Notes: generated by a model from the letters alone, not told the origin. Positions 7,638 to 15,340 are shown, counted from the stretch's first letter. The stretch: DNA of 44,237 nt from an uncultured Oscillospiraceae bacterium (GCA_910587255.1 CAJUKT010000085.1:1-44237); one strand, 5' to 3'. Translations and numbers: made by a program.

Positions 7638-8424
7638 CATGAAAAACATCCGCAAGACCTTCAACCCCGGCACCGTCAACGAGAAGACGGCCCTCAACGG
7701 GGTGTCCCTCACCCTGGAGGACGGGGACTTCGTGACCGTCATCGGCGGAAACGGCGCGGGCAAGTCCACCCTGCTCAACGCGGTGGCGGGGGTGTGGCCG
7801 GTGGACTCCGGCTCCATCTCCATCGGCGGGACGGACGTGACCAGGCTCCCGGAGCACAAGCGGGCCAAATACATCGGCCGGGTGTTCCAGGACCCCATGA
7901 TGGGCACCGCCGCCACCATGCAGATCGAGGAAAATATGGCCCTGGCCGCCCGGCGGGGGAGGGCGCGCACCCTGCGCCCCGGCATCACCCGGGACGAGCG
8001 GGAGCGCTACCGTGAGACGCTGAAAATCCTGGACCTGGGGCTGGAGGACCGGCTCACCTCCAAGGTGGGGCTGCTGTCCGGCGGCCAGCGCCAGGCGCTC
8101 ACCCTGTTGATGGCCGCCCTGCGCAAGCCGGATCTGCTGCTGCTGGACGAGCACACCGCCGCCCTGGACCCCAAAACGGCGGCCAAGGTGCTCCAGGCCA
8201 CCGAGCGCATCGTGCAAAAGGACCGGCTCACCACCCTGATGATCACCCACAACATGAAAGACGCCATCGTCCACGGCAACCGCCTCATCATGATGTACGA
8301 GGGACGCGTCGCCCTGGATATCTCCGGGGAGGACAAGAAACGGCTCACCGTGGAGGACCTGCTGGCCCGGTTCGGGCAGGCCACCGGCTCCGACGAGGCG
8401 GACGATAAGCTGCTGCTGGGCTGA
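7630..8424 (+). CDS. ABC transporter ATP-binding protein
   Basis: A 264-residue ATPase that powers the importer. Walker A GGNGAGKST (about residue 39), signature LSGGQRQALTLLMA (about 155) and Walker B LLLLDEHTAALD are all intact; the EHTAALD form is typical of the COG1101 ATPases paired with ABC_sub_bind proteins. The start at 7630 has AAGGAGG upstream, inside the end of the permease gene. A strong terminator follows, so the operon has three genes. Confidence 0.95.
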   Translation: MLDMKNIRKTFNPGTVNEKTALNGVSLTLEDGDFVTVIGGNGAGKSTLLNAVAGVWPVDSGSISIGGTDVTRLPEHKRAKYIGRVFQDPMMGTAATMQIEENMALAARRGRARTLRPGITRDERERYRETLKILDLGLEDRLTSKVGLLSGGQRQALTLLMAALRKPDLLLLDEHTAALDPKTAAKVLQATERIVQKDRLTTLMITHNMKDAIVHGNRLIMMYEGRVALDISGEDKKRLTVEDLLARFGQATGSDEADDKLLLG

Positions 8425-8441
8425 AAACGCACCTAGGTATC

Positions 8442-8473
8442 CCGCCCGCCGATTTTCCGGCGGGCGGTTTTTT
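8442..8473 (+). terminator. Rho-independent terminator of ABC importer operon
   Basis: Ten-base-pair stem CCGCCCGCCG / CGGCGGGCGG, six-base loop, then six T. Confidence 0.92.
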
Positions 8474-8495
8474 GCGCAAAATTTTGCAAACCCCC

Positions 8496-8530
8496 TTGAC
8501 AACCGCGTAAATTAAGCATATGCTTAATTT
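8496..8530 (+). promoter_or_regulatory. Promoter and 22-bp palindromic operator of psuK operon
   Basis: -35 TTGACA (8496-8501), 17-base spacer, -10 TATGCT (8519-8524). A perfect 22-bp palindrome with half-site AAATTAAGCAT spans 8509-8530 and covers the -10. The product of the next gene has an N-terminal helix-turn-helix, so autorepression is the simplest reading. Confidence 0.8.
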
Positions 8531-8557
8531 AGATATAAAAGTTTAGGAGTGAGGCCC

Positions 8558-9646
8558 ATGACCCAGCGGGAGCGCCAGATCCTCCGGTGGATTGAGGAGA
8601 ACCCCCTGATCTCCCAGCAGGAGCTGGCGGACAAGGCGGGCATCGCCCGCTCGTCGGTGGCGGTGCACATATCCAACCTGATGAAAAAGGGCCACATCGC
8701 CGGCAAGGGGTATATCGTCTCCACCGCCCCCTATGCCGTGGTGGTGGGCGGGGTGAATATGGACATCGGCGGCGTGTCCGCCGCCCCGCTGGTCTCCGCC
8801 GACTCCAACCCCGGCGTGGTGCGCATCAGCCTGGGGGGCGTGGGGCGGAACATCGCCCACAACATGGCCTTGCTGGGGGTGGACACCCGGCTGCTCACCG
8901 CCTTTGGGGACGACGCCCACGCCCAGCGCATCGCCGCCTCCTGCGGGGAGCTGGGCATCGACATCAGCCGGGCGCTGCAGGTGCCGGGGGAGCGCACCTC
9001 CACCTACCTCTTCATCGCCGACGAGCGGGGCGAGATGGAGCTGGCCCTGTCCGACATGGAGATCTACCGCCATATCACCCCGGCCTTTCTGGCCTCCCGG
9101 GCCCAGCTGCTGCAAAACGCCCAGCTGGTGGTGGTGGACGCCAACATCCCGGAGGAGGCCATCCGATGGCTGGCGGACCATGTAAAGCCCCCCATCTTCG
9201 CCGACCCCGTATCCACCGCCAAGGGCTCCAAGCTGCTGCCGGTGCTGGGGAAGCTGCACACCCTGAAGCCCAACCGCATCGAGGCGGAGCTGCTGTCCGG
9301 GGTGGCCATCACCGATGAGGACAGCCTCAACCGGGCGGCGGACGCGCTGCTGGCCACCGGCCTGCGCAGGGTGTTCCTCTCCCTGGGCGCGGACGGGGTG
9401 CTGGCGGCGGACCACAGCGGCCGGGTGCGCCTGCCCTGCGCAAAGGGGACCCTGGTGAACACCACCGGCTGCGGGGACGCGTTCATGGCGGCGCTGGCCT
9501 GGGCCTATCTGGAGGGCACCGGCTTGGAGGGCACCGCCCGGGCGGGCTCCGCCGCCGCCGCCATCGCCATGGAGAGCGCCGAAACCATCAACGGCGCCAT
9601 GAGCGCGGACGCGCTGGGGGAGAGGATGTCTTCTTTTTCTTTTTGA
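8558..9646 (+). CDS. HTH-PfkB fusion: pseudouridine kinase-type sugar/nucleoside kinase
   Basis: A 362-residue two-domain protein. Residues 1-55 form a winged helix-turn-helix (QRERQILRWIEENPLISQQE...); residues 60-360 form a PfkB/ribokinase-family kinase, with the N-terminal GGVNMDIGG motif and the C-terminal anion-hole/catalytic motif TTGCGDAF near 304. Fusions of this kind (YeiI/PsuK-like) phosphorylate nucleosides; with psuG two genes downstream the likely substrate is pseudouridine, giving pseudouridine 5'-phosphate. ATG 8558 is preferred to GTG 8549, which overlaps the AGGAG site. The HTH domain and the promoter palindrome suggest it also regulates its own operon. Confidence 0.88.
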   Translation: MTQRERQILRWIEENPLISQQELADKAGIARSSVAVHISNLMKKGHIAGKGYIVSTAPYAVVVGGVNMDIGGVSAAPLVSADSNPGVVRISLGGVGRNIAHNMALLGVDTRLLTAFGDDAHAQRIAASCGELGIDISRALQVPGERTSTYLFIADERGEMELALSDMEIYRHITPAFLASRAQLLQNAQLVVVDANIPEEAIRWLADHVKPPIFADPVSTAKGSKLLPVLGKLHTLKPNRIEAELLSGVAITDEDSLNRAADALLATGLRRVFLSLGADGVLAADHSGRVRLPCAKGTLVNTTGCGDAFMAALAWAYLEGTGLEGTARAGSAAAAIAMESAETINGAMSADALGERMSSFSF

Positions 9647-9719
9647 AGAAGGGATAAAGAAGCAGAAAGAAAAACTTCATCCGCGAAACTGCGTTTCGCC
9701 CTTGCAAGGGAGGACTGCC

Positions 9720-10202
9720 ATGGACATCAGAACTGCCGGTGCGGCGGAGATGCTTGCCCTCTGGGGCGAGAACCCGGATCATCCGTCGCCAACCGCCCGG
9801 TTCAACTGTGAAAATATCGGAAACCACAATGCCACCTTCTACGTCTGGGACCGGGCTGGACAGATAGTAGGGGAGCTGTATCTCTTTCGCTCCCTGTCCG
9901 ATCCGGATTTCGCCGACGGAAAAAAACGCGCTTACCTGTGCGCTTTCCGCATTCGGAAAGACCTGCGGGGACGGGGCCTCGGCACGGCCCTCCTGGAGCA
10001 TGCCGCCGCCCAGGCCGGTCGGGAGGGCTTTACCCAGCTAACCGTCGGTGTGGAGTACTCGGAGGAGGCCAACATCCGCCTCTACCGCCGGCTGGGGTTT
10101 ACGGAGTTCATCAAGGACTGCGTGTTTGACCCTTGCTCTATGGATGAAAACATGGAGCCTGAGCCCCATACGGGCTTCCATCTGCTCATGAAGAGACTTT
10201 GA
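9720..10202 (+). CDS. GNAT family N-acetyltransferase
   Basis: A 160-residue acetyltransferase with the acetyl-CoA binding motif FRIRKDLRGRGLGTALLEHA (about 80-99) and the later NIRLYRRLGFTEF motif. Substrate unknown. A GGGAGG site supports ATG 9720. It sits between the kinase and psuG with gaps of 73 and 31 bases and no terminator, so it belongs to the operon; its place in pseudouridine catabolism is not known and it may act on an unrelated small molecule. Confidence 0.88.
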   Translation: MDIRTAGAAEMLALWGENPDHPSPTARFNCENIGNHNATFYVWDRAGQIVGELYLFRSLSDPDFADGKKRAYLCAFRIRKDLRGRGLGTALLEHAAAQAGREGFTQLTVGVEYSEEANIRLYRRLGFTEFIKDCVFDPCSMDENMEPEPHTGFHLLMKRL

Positions 10203-10233
10203 CCATATCAAAACTACATGGAGGTTGATTCTC

Positions 10234-11151
10234 ATGTCTTTAAACAAATATCTGGACGTATCCCCCGAGGTAGCTGCGGCGCTGGCCGCCGGAAAGCCCG
10301 TGGTGGCCCTGGAGTCCACCATCATCTCCCACGGGATGCCCTATCCCCAGAATGTGGAGACCGCCCTGGCGGTGGAGGCCATCATCCGGGAGAACGGGGC
10401 CGTCCCCGCCACCATCGCCATCATCGGCGGGCGGCTGAAGGCGGGCTGCACCAAGGAGGAGATCGAGTACCTGGGCAAGGCTGGGACCCAGGTGACCAAG
10501 GCCAGCCGCCGGGACCTGGCCGTGCTGTGCGCCCGGGGGCAGGACGGGGCCACCACCGTCACCACCACCATGATCATCGCCCACATGGCGGGCATCAGGG
10601 TGTTCGCCACCGGCGGCATCGGCGGCGTCCACCGGGGGGCGGAGACCACCATGGACATCTCCGCCGACCTGGAGGAGCTGGCCCACACCCCCGTGATGGT
10701 GGTGTGCGCCGGGGCCAAGTCCATTTTGGACCTGGGGCTGACCCTGGAGTATCTGGAGACCCACGGCGTACCCGTGCTGGGCTACGGCGTCAAGGAGCTG
10801 CCCGCCTTCTACACCCGCCACAGCGGCTTCGCGGTGGACTACCAGGTGGACAGCCCCGAGGAGCTGGCGGCGGCCTTCCGGGCCAGCCTGGAGCTGGGCT
10901 TTGACGGCGGCATGCTGGTGGCCAACCCCATCCCCGAGGAGTACTCCATGGACCCCAGCGTCATCAACGCCGCCATCAGCGAGGCCCTCTCCCAGGCCGC
11001 GGCCAACGGCATCCACGGCAAGGAGACCACCCCCTTCCTGCTGGCCAAGGTGAAGGAGCTCACCGGCGGGGACAGCCTGGACTCCAACATCCAGCTGGTG
11101 TTCAATAATGCCCGGCTGGCGGCAAGGACCGCTGTCTGCTTAACGAAATAA
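10234..11151 (+). CDS. psuG: Pseudouridine-5'-phosphate glycosidase
   Basis: A 305-residue enzyme that splits the C-C glycosidic bond of pseudouridine 5'-phosphate into uracil and ribose 5-phosphate. Length and landmarks fit the family: VALESTIISHGMPYP near residue 26 (catalytic Glu), the ASRRDLAV and TTVTTTMIIAHMAGI segments, FATGGIGGVHRGAE, and VVCAGAKSILDLG. ATG 10234 lies nine bases after GGAGG; the TTG nine bases earlier abuts that site. Last gene of the operon begun by the HTH-kinase fusion, followed by a strong terminator. Confidence 0.96.
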   Translation: MSLNKYLDVSPEVAAALAAGKPVVALESTIISHGMPYPQNVETALAVEAIIRENGAVPATIAIIGGRLKAGCTKEEIEYLGKAGTQVTKASRRDLAVLCARGQDGATTVTTTMIIAHMAGIRVFATGGIGGVHRGAETTMDISADLEELAHTPVMVVCAGAKSILDLGLTLEYLETHGVPVLGYGVKELPAFYTRHSGFAVDYQVDSPEELAAAFRASLELGFDGGMLVANPIPEEYSMDPSVINAAISEALSQAAANGIHGKETTPFLLAKVKELTGGDSLDSNIQLVFNNARLAARTAVCLTK

Positions 11152-11155
11152 TGGG

Positions 11156-11188
11156 AAAGCCCCCGGTGCGCCGCACCGGGGGCTTTTT
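11156..11188 (+). terminator. Terminator after psuG
   Basis: Fourteen-base-pair stem (AAAGCCCCCGGTGC and its complement), three-base loop, run of five T. It sits between convergent genes and may also slow the minus-strand transcript. Confidence 0.92.
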
Positions 11189-11191
11189 CCG

Positions 11192-11491
11192 TCAATCGCC
11201 GGATCTGTAGGCGTCCATAGCGGTTTCCAGGTGGTCCAGGAAGCTCTTCCGGCCAAACACCAGGAACCTCCACTTCCGGCCGTCCTCCATCCTGATGGTC
11301 ACGGTTGGCAGGAACAGCGCCTTGCTTTTTTCCACACCCTTGATCCGGCAGTAGGGAAGCGGCATCTTTCGGATCTCCGGCGGCACCGTGAGCTTTGTGG
11401 TGTAATAGGTGAGCCGCTCGTCGTCCAGGCGCAGCTCGCCCCCCAGCAGGCCGCCCCGCCAGCACAAGCTTACCACATACATTTTATCCAT
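11192..11491 (-). CDS. Small PH/GRAM-like domain protein, function unknown
   Basis: A 99-residue protein without membrane segments. The pattern of short beta strands (LRLDDERLTYYT, LPYCRIKGVEKSK, VTIRMEDGRKWRFLVFG) ending in a helix (SFLDHLETAMDAYR) looks like a bacterial PH/GRAM fold. I do not recognise a specific family. Last gene of a four-gene minus-strand operon, 12 bases after the three-helix membrane protein. Confidence 0.75.
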   Translation of the reverse strand: MDKMYVVSLCWRGGLLGGELRLDDERLTYYTTKLTVPPEIRKMPLPYCRIKGVEKSKALFLPTVTIRMEDGRKWRFLVFGRKSFLDHLETAMDAYRSGD

Positions 11492-11503
11492 CGTCCGTAC
11501 CCC

Positions 11504-11809
11504 CTAAAATATCCCCTTATTGTACTTGAGCTGGGCGTAAATCATAACGGCGAGCCCGATCACCACCCCGGCGGCTGTGAGGTAGAAAATGGGCTCCGCG
11601 TCAAAAATCATCTGGAGCGCCGCCGTAGCTGTTACGCAGGCACCCATAATCAGCGTCCCCGCGCCCATGGCCCTCCCGTACTTGGGCGCGTCCTCTTTGC
11701 TCACCCTGCGGCGGTTATACCAGTGGACAGTGGACGCGCTGCCCCGCAGGCCGGGCACGCTGGCGGCAATCAGGGCCAGCCCCAGTCCCAGCAATAGGAT
11801 ATACTCCAT
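11504..11809 (-). CDS. Three-helix membrane protein (DUF3784-like)
   Basis: A 101-residue protein with three hydrophobic segments (about 3-19, 50-67 and 74-92), matching the layout of DUF3784 proteins, including the central short polar stretch with HWYNRRRVSKEDAPKYG. Function unknown. GGGGGAG precedes the ATG. Third gene of the operon headed by the DUF6442-like gene. Confidence 0.75.
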   Translation of the reverse strand: MEYILLLGLGLALIAASVPGLRGSASTVHWYNRRRVSKEDAPKYGRAMGAGTLIMGACVTATAALQMIFDAEPIFYLTAAGVVIGLAVMIYAQLKYNKGIF

Positions 11810-11824
11810 TTCATCGTCTCCCCC

Positions 11825-12031
11825 TTAAAAGTAGAACAAGTCCTCGAACTTCTTGTCCAGCGCCACGCACAAAATGAGCGCCAGCTTAGCGGTGGGGTTG
11901 AACTGCCCCGTCTCAATGGAGCTGATGGTATTGCGGGACACGCCCACCAGCGCCGCCAGCGCCGCCTGGGACAGGCCCTTTTCGCCGCGGGCCTCCTTCA
12001 GACGGTTTTTCAGAATCAGTCCGTCGTCCAT
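11825..12031 (-). CDS. XRE family helix-turn-helix regulator
   Basis: A 68-residue protein that is almost entirely a Cro/CI helix-turn-helix: LKEARGEKGLSQAALAALVG VSRNTISSIETGQF (about 11-44), then ALDKKFEDLFYF. This compact type usually represses its own operon. Its ATG overlaps the stop of the upstream gene by one base (TGATG), so the two are coupled. Three related inverted repeats at the operon promoter are the probable binding sites. Confidence 0.92.
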   Translation of the reverse strand: MDDGLILKNRLKEARGEKGLSQAALAALVGVSRNTISSIETGQFNPTAKLALILCVALDKKFEDLFYF

Positions 12032-12357
12032 CAAAAGACCCCCAGCTTCAGGTGCAGGTAACAGACGAAGAAGAACACAGCCAGCGCTATATAAAACAGA
12101 CCCATCATCAGCTCGTGGCGCTTGCGGAGCTTGTGGTACTTGAACAGGAAGGTGGACGCGTGGATGACCCACATGACCGTCCAGACGCTGTACTCCGGGC
12201 CGCCCTGAAAAATGGCGGACAACACGCTGACCAGGCCGCACACGATCATACCCACGGCCAGGCTCAGGGAATTGGCCGTGGCCATCACGGCCTCCTCCAC
12301 GAAGTCCCGGTCCTTGTTCTCCTCCCGGCTTCTTTTTAAAATTTCATCTCTGTCCAT
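12031..12357 (-). CDS. DUF6442-like membrane protein
   Basis: A 108-residue protein with an acidic/basic N-terminal helix (MDRDEILKRSREENKDRDF) and three hydrophobic helices (about 30-50, 58-72, 86-104). The order 'membrane protein then small XRE regulator' is common in Clostridia, where the membrane partner is called DUF6442. ATG 12357 is eight bases after GGAGG. First gene of the operon; the membrane protein may sense a signal for the regulator, but that is inference. Confidence 0.8.
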   Translation of the reverse strand: MDRDEILKRSREENKDRDFVEEAVMATANSLSLAVGMIVCGLVSVLSAIFQGGPEYSVWTVMWVIHASTFLFKYHKLRKRHELMMGLFYIALAVFFFVCYLHLKLGVF

Positions 12358-12382
12358 GAGGCAGGCCTCCCAAACCGTATTG

Positions 12383-12457
12383 CCAAGTTTACTTGGTATC
12401 TTTATCATAGCACCGCCAAGTAAACTTGTCAACACCTTTTGCAAAGTTTTCTTTGCA
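12383..12457 (-). promoter_or_regulatory. Three-site operator array
   Basis: Three similar 14-bp inverted repeats: CCAAGTTTACTTGG (12383-12396), CCAAGTAAACTTGT (12416-12429) and CAAAGTTTTCTTTG (12442-12455). They lie downstream of the -10, across the spacer and -35, and upstream of the -35, with centre spacings of 33 and 26 bases. Likely sites of the XRE regulator of this operon. Confidence 0.75.
12404..12432 (-). promoter_or_regulatory. Promoter of DUF6442-like/XRE operon
   Basis: On the minus strand: TTGACA (12427-12432), 17-base spacer, TATGAT (12404-12409). Near-consensus. Confidence 0.85.
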
Positions 12458-12654
12458 TCGCACCATTTCCCCGGGACAGGCGATAACCGCCGGCAAGCCA
12501 AACGGTCCACCCCCAGGCGCAGGGGATGGACCGCAGCTTCTCAGTGGCAGGACACAAGCGCCAGCACAAACAGGGGGATACCAGTCGTAAAGCCCCACGC
12601 GCCGGAAGGGTTCACGCCGGGCTGCTGTATCGGGCGTCCCCGGAGGGCGGCCCC

Positions 12655-13275
12655 TCAAGGGAGGGCGTCCAGGTAGGCCCCCACGTCAAAGGGGTCGAGG
12701 GGACTGTCCTTTCGGAGATAGAGGGGGTGGTGGGGGTGTCCCGCCTTGGTCCGCTTCCCGGCAGAGAACCACCGGGCGCCCCGCCCCTCCCCCACCGCGA
12801 TCATGTCCCGGACGCATTGGGGCAGGTAGTCCCGCTTCTCGATGACCGCCCCCCAGGCCGCCCACACCGCCGGGGCCCCGGCCCTGTCCAGGGACAGGGC
12901 GTAGTCAAAGGCCCGCATGTTCTCCCTGTGCAAGGCGGCATTGCAGGCCCGTTCCATGTCCTCGGGGCGGGTGGCCCGCTGGGCGTAGACGTTGAACATG
13001 ATGAAGCTGTCGTAGCCGTTGTGGAGGGCCACCCGTTCCACCGATTTCAGGGTGGGGTCCAAATCGCCGGGGGCGGCGGTGGAGGGGTTCACCCCCACGC
13101 AGATCAGCGGCCGCTCCCCCCGGGTGCCCAAGATGTAGCGGTACTCGCCGTAGGTGTTGGGGACGTAGAGCCACCGGCGCACATCGTAGTCCGGGGAGGG
13201 GGCCAGGGCCGTCTCCAGGGCGCCGTCGAATCGGATCAGCTCCAGCAGGGCGGTTTCGCCGCTTGGAATGTGCAT
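12655..13275 (-). CDS. DUF1643 domain protein
   Basis: A 206-residue protein of the DUF1643 family. The family core is seen in YRYILGTRGERPLICVGVNPSTA (strand, turn and the VNPSTA motif near residue 65) and in GYDSFIMFNVYAQRAT, followed by the VWAAWGAVIE segment. The family is widespread, often near phage or DNA-modification genes, but has no proven function; here it stands alone. ATG 13275 is preferred to GTG 13284 by its distance from GAGGTGA. Confidence 0.9.
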   Translation of the reverse strand: MHIPSGETALLELIRFDGALETALAPSPDYDVRRWLYVPNTYGEYRYILGTRGERPLICVGVNPSTAAPGDLDPTLKSVERVALHNGYDSFIMFNVYAQRATRPEDMERACNAALHRENMRAFDYALSLDRAGAPAVWAAWGAVIEKRDYLPQCVRDMIAVGEGRGARWFSAGKRTKAGHPHHPLYLRKDSPLDPFDVGAYLDALP

Positions 13276-13347
13276 ACTAATCACCTCAAAAGGCAGTTTA
13301 GCACAAAAATCACGGCAATGGAAGCGGTTTTTACGGGCAAACTCCCG

Positions 13348-13376
13348 TTGCGGCCCCTTGTGGGATGTGATATGAT
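13348..13376 (+). promoter_or_regulatory. Promoter of exporter-like/sfsA operon
   Basis: Weak -35 TTGCGG, 17-base spacer, extended -10 TGA-TATGAT. Fourteen bases around the -10 (13366-13379) recur exactly at the MATE pump promoter. Confidence 0.65.
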
Positions 13377-13434
13377 AGGAACAGGCCGCCCATCGAACCG
13401 GCGGCTTTTAAAAAACGCTTAACGGAGGTACGCC

Positions 13435-14076
13435 ATGGAACGGCAAACTATCCAAGCCCTCCCCCCGGAGCACCGGCACTGGATCGGGATGCGCATCATC
13501 AAGACCGTGGTGGCGGTGTTCCTGTGCGGCCTGCTGGCTTTTTTCCGGGAGGCATCCGGGTTCTACTCCATGATCGCCGCCGTGGTGTGCATCCAGAACT
13601 CCGCGGGCAAGACCATCGAATCGTCCGTCAACCGCATGACCGGCACCCTCATCGGCGGCGTGGCGGGGGTGCTGGTGGTGTACAGCCTGGACACCCTCAA
13701 CGTGCTGTATATCGAGCTTTTGCGCTATGCGGTGCTGGCCGTCATGCTCATCCCCATCATTAAGCTGTGCCTGGCCATCAAGAAGCCGGGGTGCGCCGCC
13801 ATGGCCTGCATCGTGTTCTTGTGCGTCACCGTCAACCACAGCATAGGGGATACCCCCGCCATCTACTCCATCGACCGCCTCTTTGAGACGCTGGTGGGGG
13901 TGGCGCTGGCCTGCGGCATCGACATACTCCTGCCCTACCAGCCCATGCCCAGCCCGCCGGAGGAGGAAAACGCCGCACCGGAGCAGGAGGGACAGCCCCA
14001 GGAGGAAAGCGCCGCGCCGGAGCGGGAGGGACAGCCCCAGGACGCCCCCTCTGGGGAAGCGGAGGAGGAAAAGTGA
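13435..14076 (+). CDS. Aromatic acid exporter (ArAE_1/FUSC) family membrane protein
   Basis: A 213-residue membrane protein: a short polar N-terminus, then helices at about 18-36 (MRIIKTVVAVFLCGLLAFF), 38-54, 70-84, 93-112 and 118-135, and the conserved YSMIAAVVCIQNSAGKT..NRMTGTLIGG block of the half-size ArAE_1 proteins. Related proteins export aromatic acids, but specificity is unknown here. The C-terminal ~45 residues are a charged Glu/Gln/Pro tail built from two 13-residue repeats. GGAGGT precedes the ATG. Its stop overlaps the GTG start of sfsA by four bases. Confidence 0.88.
   Translation: MERQTIQALPPEHRHWIGMRIIKTVVAVFLCGLLAFFREASGFYSMIAAVVCIQNSAGKTIESSVNRMTGTLIGGVAGVLVVYSLDTLNVLYIELLRYAVLAVMLIPIIKLCLAIKKPGCAAMACIVFLCVTVNHSIGDTPAIYSIDRLFETLVGVALACGIDILLPYQPMPSPPEEENAAPEQEGQPQEESAAPEREGQPQDAPSGEAEEEK
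13963..14040 (+). repeat. 39-bp tandem repeat, two units, in exporter C-terminus
   Basis: Units 13963-14001 and 14002-14040 are in frame and encode two similar 13-residue Glu/Ala/Pro/Gln units. It lengthens the cytoplasmic tail and should vary in copy number between strains. Confidence 0.85.
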
Positions 14077-14804
14077 TCTATCACAACATCCATGCCGCCC
14101 GGTTTCTGGCCCGGCCCAATCGCTTCATTGCCCAGGTGGAGCTGGACGGCGCGGTGGAGACCGTCCACGTGAAAAACACCGGGCGCTGCCGGGAGCTGCT
14201 CCTCCCCGGCTGCACCGTGTATCTGGAGGGGAGCGCCAACCCCGCCCGAAAAACAAAATACGACCTGGTGGCGGTGGAAAAGGAGCGGCCCGGCCTGCCC
14301 CCCCTGCTCATCAACATGGACGCCCAGGCCCCCAACCGGGTGTTCCGGGAGTGGATGGGCGCGGGGCTGGGCGAGGCGCTGGGCCTGCCCCGTCCCACCC
14401 TGCTGCGCCCGGAGACCCCGTGGGGCCGTTCCCGGTTCGACTTCTACTGGGAGAGAACGGACGTTTCACGTGAAACGTCCGTTCTGCGAAAGGGCTTTGT
14501 GGAGGTCAAGGGCTGCACCCTGGAGGAAGACGGCCTGGCCCTTTTCCCCGACGCGCCCACCCAGCGCGGCGTGAAGCACCTGCGGGAGCTCGCCGCCTGC
14601 CGGGAGGCGGGCTATGAGGCGGCGGTGTGCGTGGTGGTCCAGATGGCGGGCATGACCGCCTTCTCCCCCAACGACCGCACCCATCCCCAGTTCGGCTCCG
14701 CCCTGCGGGAGGCCGCCCGGGCAGGGGTGCGGGTGCTGGCGGTGGAGTGCGCCGCCGCCCCGGATTCCCTGACCATCACCGGGCCGGTGCCCGTCAGGCT
14801 GTGA
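14073..14804 (+). CDS. sfsA: SfsA family DNA/RNA nuclease-like protein
   Basis: A 243-residue SfsA protein (N-terminal OB-like domain, C-terminal nuclease-like domain). Landmarks: RFIAQVELDG, HVKNTGRCRELLLPG, FVEVKGCTLEEDGLALFPDAPTQRG with the conserved Glu/Lys of the nuclease core, and VVVQMAGMTAFSPN. SfsA was first described as a sugar-fermentation regulator in E. coli; the nuclease activity is inferred from family structure. Starts with GTG in a GTGA overlap. A loop around residues 127-138 (RTDVSRETSVL), longer than in most homologues, is encoded by a 32-bp palindrome that is a parS site. Confidence 0.95.
   Translation: MIYHNIHAARFLARPNRFIAQVELDGAVETVHVKNTGRCRELLLPGCTVYLEGSANPARKTKYDLVAVEKERPGLPPLLINMDAQAPNRVFREWMGAGLGEALGLPRPTLLRPETPWGRSRFDFYWERTDVSRETSVLRKGFVEVKGCTLEEDGLALFPDAPTQRGVKHLRELAACREAGYEAAVCVVVQMAGMTAFSPNDRTHPQFGSALREAARAGVRVLAVECAAAPDSLTITGPVPVRL
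14454..14485. other. parS: parS centromere-like site (ParB/Spo0J binding) within a 32-bp palindrome
   Basis: The 16-mer CGTTTCACGTGAAACG (14462-14477) equals the Firmicutes parS consensus TGTTTCACGTGAAACA in its central 14 bases and differs only in the outermost pair. Symmetry extends to a perfect 32-bp palindrome with arms AGAACGGA / TCCGTTCT. In frame it is read as DVSRETS inside SfsA, the usual protein trace of a coding parS. Confidence 0.92.
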
Positions 14805-14815
14805 GGGGTGAGCCC

Positions 14816-15340
14816 ATGACCCAGCAGTACATAGACGCCCTGCTGGCCCGGGCCATCGCCCAGGCCAGGGCGGTGAAGATCCCCGTGTCCCGGGATATCT
14901 GCCCCCAGGTGCGGCTCAACCGCCGCGCCCGCACCCGGTTCGGCTGCTGCGTCCGAAGGGACGGCGCCTACACCATCGAGCTGTCCGAACGGCTGGCCCG
15001 GCAGGGGGAGGAGGGGGCTATCCTCCAGGTGCTGTGCCATGAGGTGCTCCACACCTGTTATGGCTGCTCCAACCACGGCGCGCGGTGGAAGGGCTACGCC
15101 CAGCGGATGAACAGCGCCTACGGCTACCACATCCGCCGCACCGACAACTATGGCGCGCTGGGCATCGAGGACGACAGGCCGGTGCGCTATTGGGTGGTGT
15201 GCGACCGGTGCGGGCGGCGCATCCCCCGGATGAAGCGCTCCCCCCTGGTAGACCACCCGGAGCGCTACCGCTGCCCCTGCGGGGGGACGCTGCGGGTGGA
15301 ACGATCCGGGGACGGCCTGCCAGAAAGCGGAAAACTGTGA
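14816..15340 (+). CDS. SprT-like zinc metalloprotease-fold protein
   Basis: A 174-residue SprT-like protein. The HExxH motif is present as HEVLHT near residue 75, followed by CYGCSNHGARWKGYAQRMN (third ligand His), and a C-terminal zinc ribbon (CDRCG near 128; CPCGG near 158). SprT-like proteins resemble the protease domain of SPRTN and the YpaA/SprT family; bacterial role is unproven. Start ATG 14816 lies 11 bases after the sfsA stop, so it is in the same operon as the exporter and sfsA. Confidence 0.9.
   Translation: MTQQYIDALLARAIAQARAVKIPVSRDICPQVRLNRRARTRFGCCVRRDGAYTIELSERLARQGEEGAILQVLCHEVLHTCYGCSNHGARWKGYAQRMNSAYGYHIRRTDNYGALGIEDDRPVRYWVVCDRCGRRIPRMKRSPLVDHPERYRCPCGGTLRVERSGDGLPESGKL

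Noticed and set aside
8549..8557. GTG start for the HTH-kinase gene
   Set aside because: Overlaps its own AGGAG site; ATG 8558 has correct spacing.
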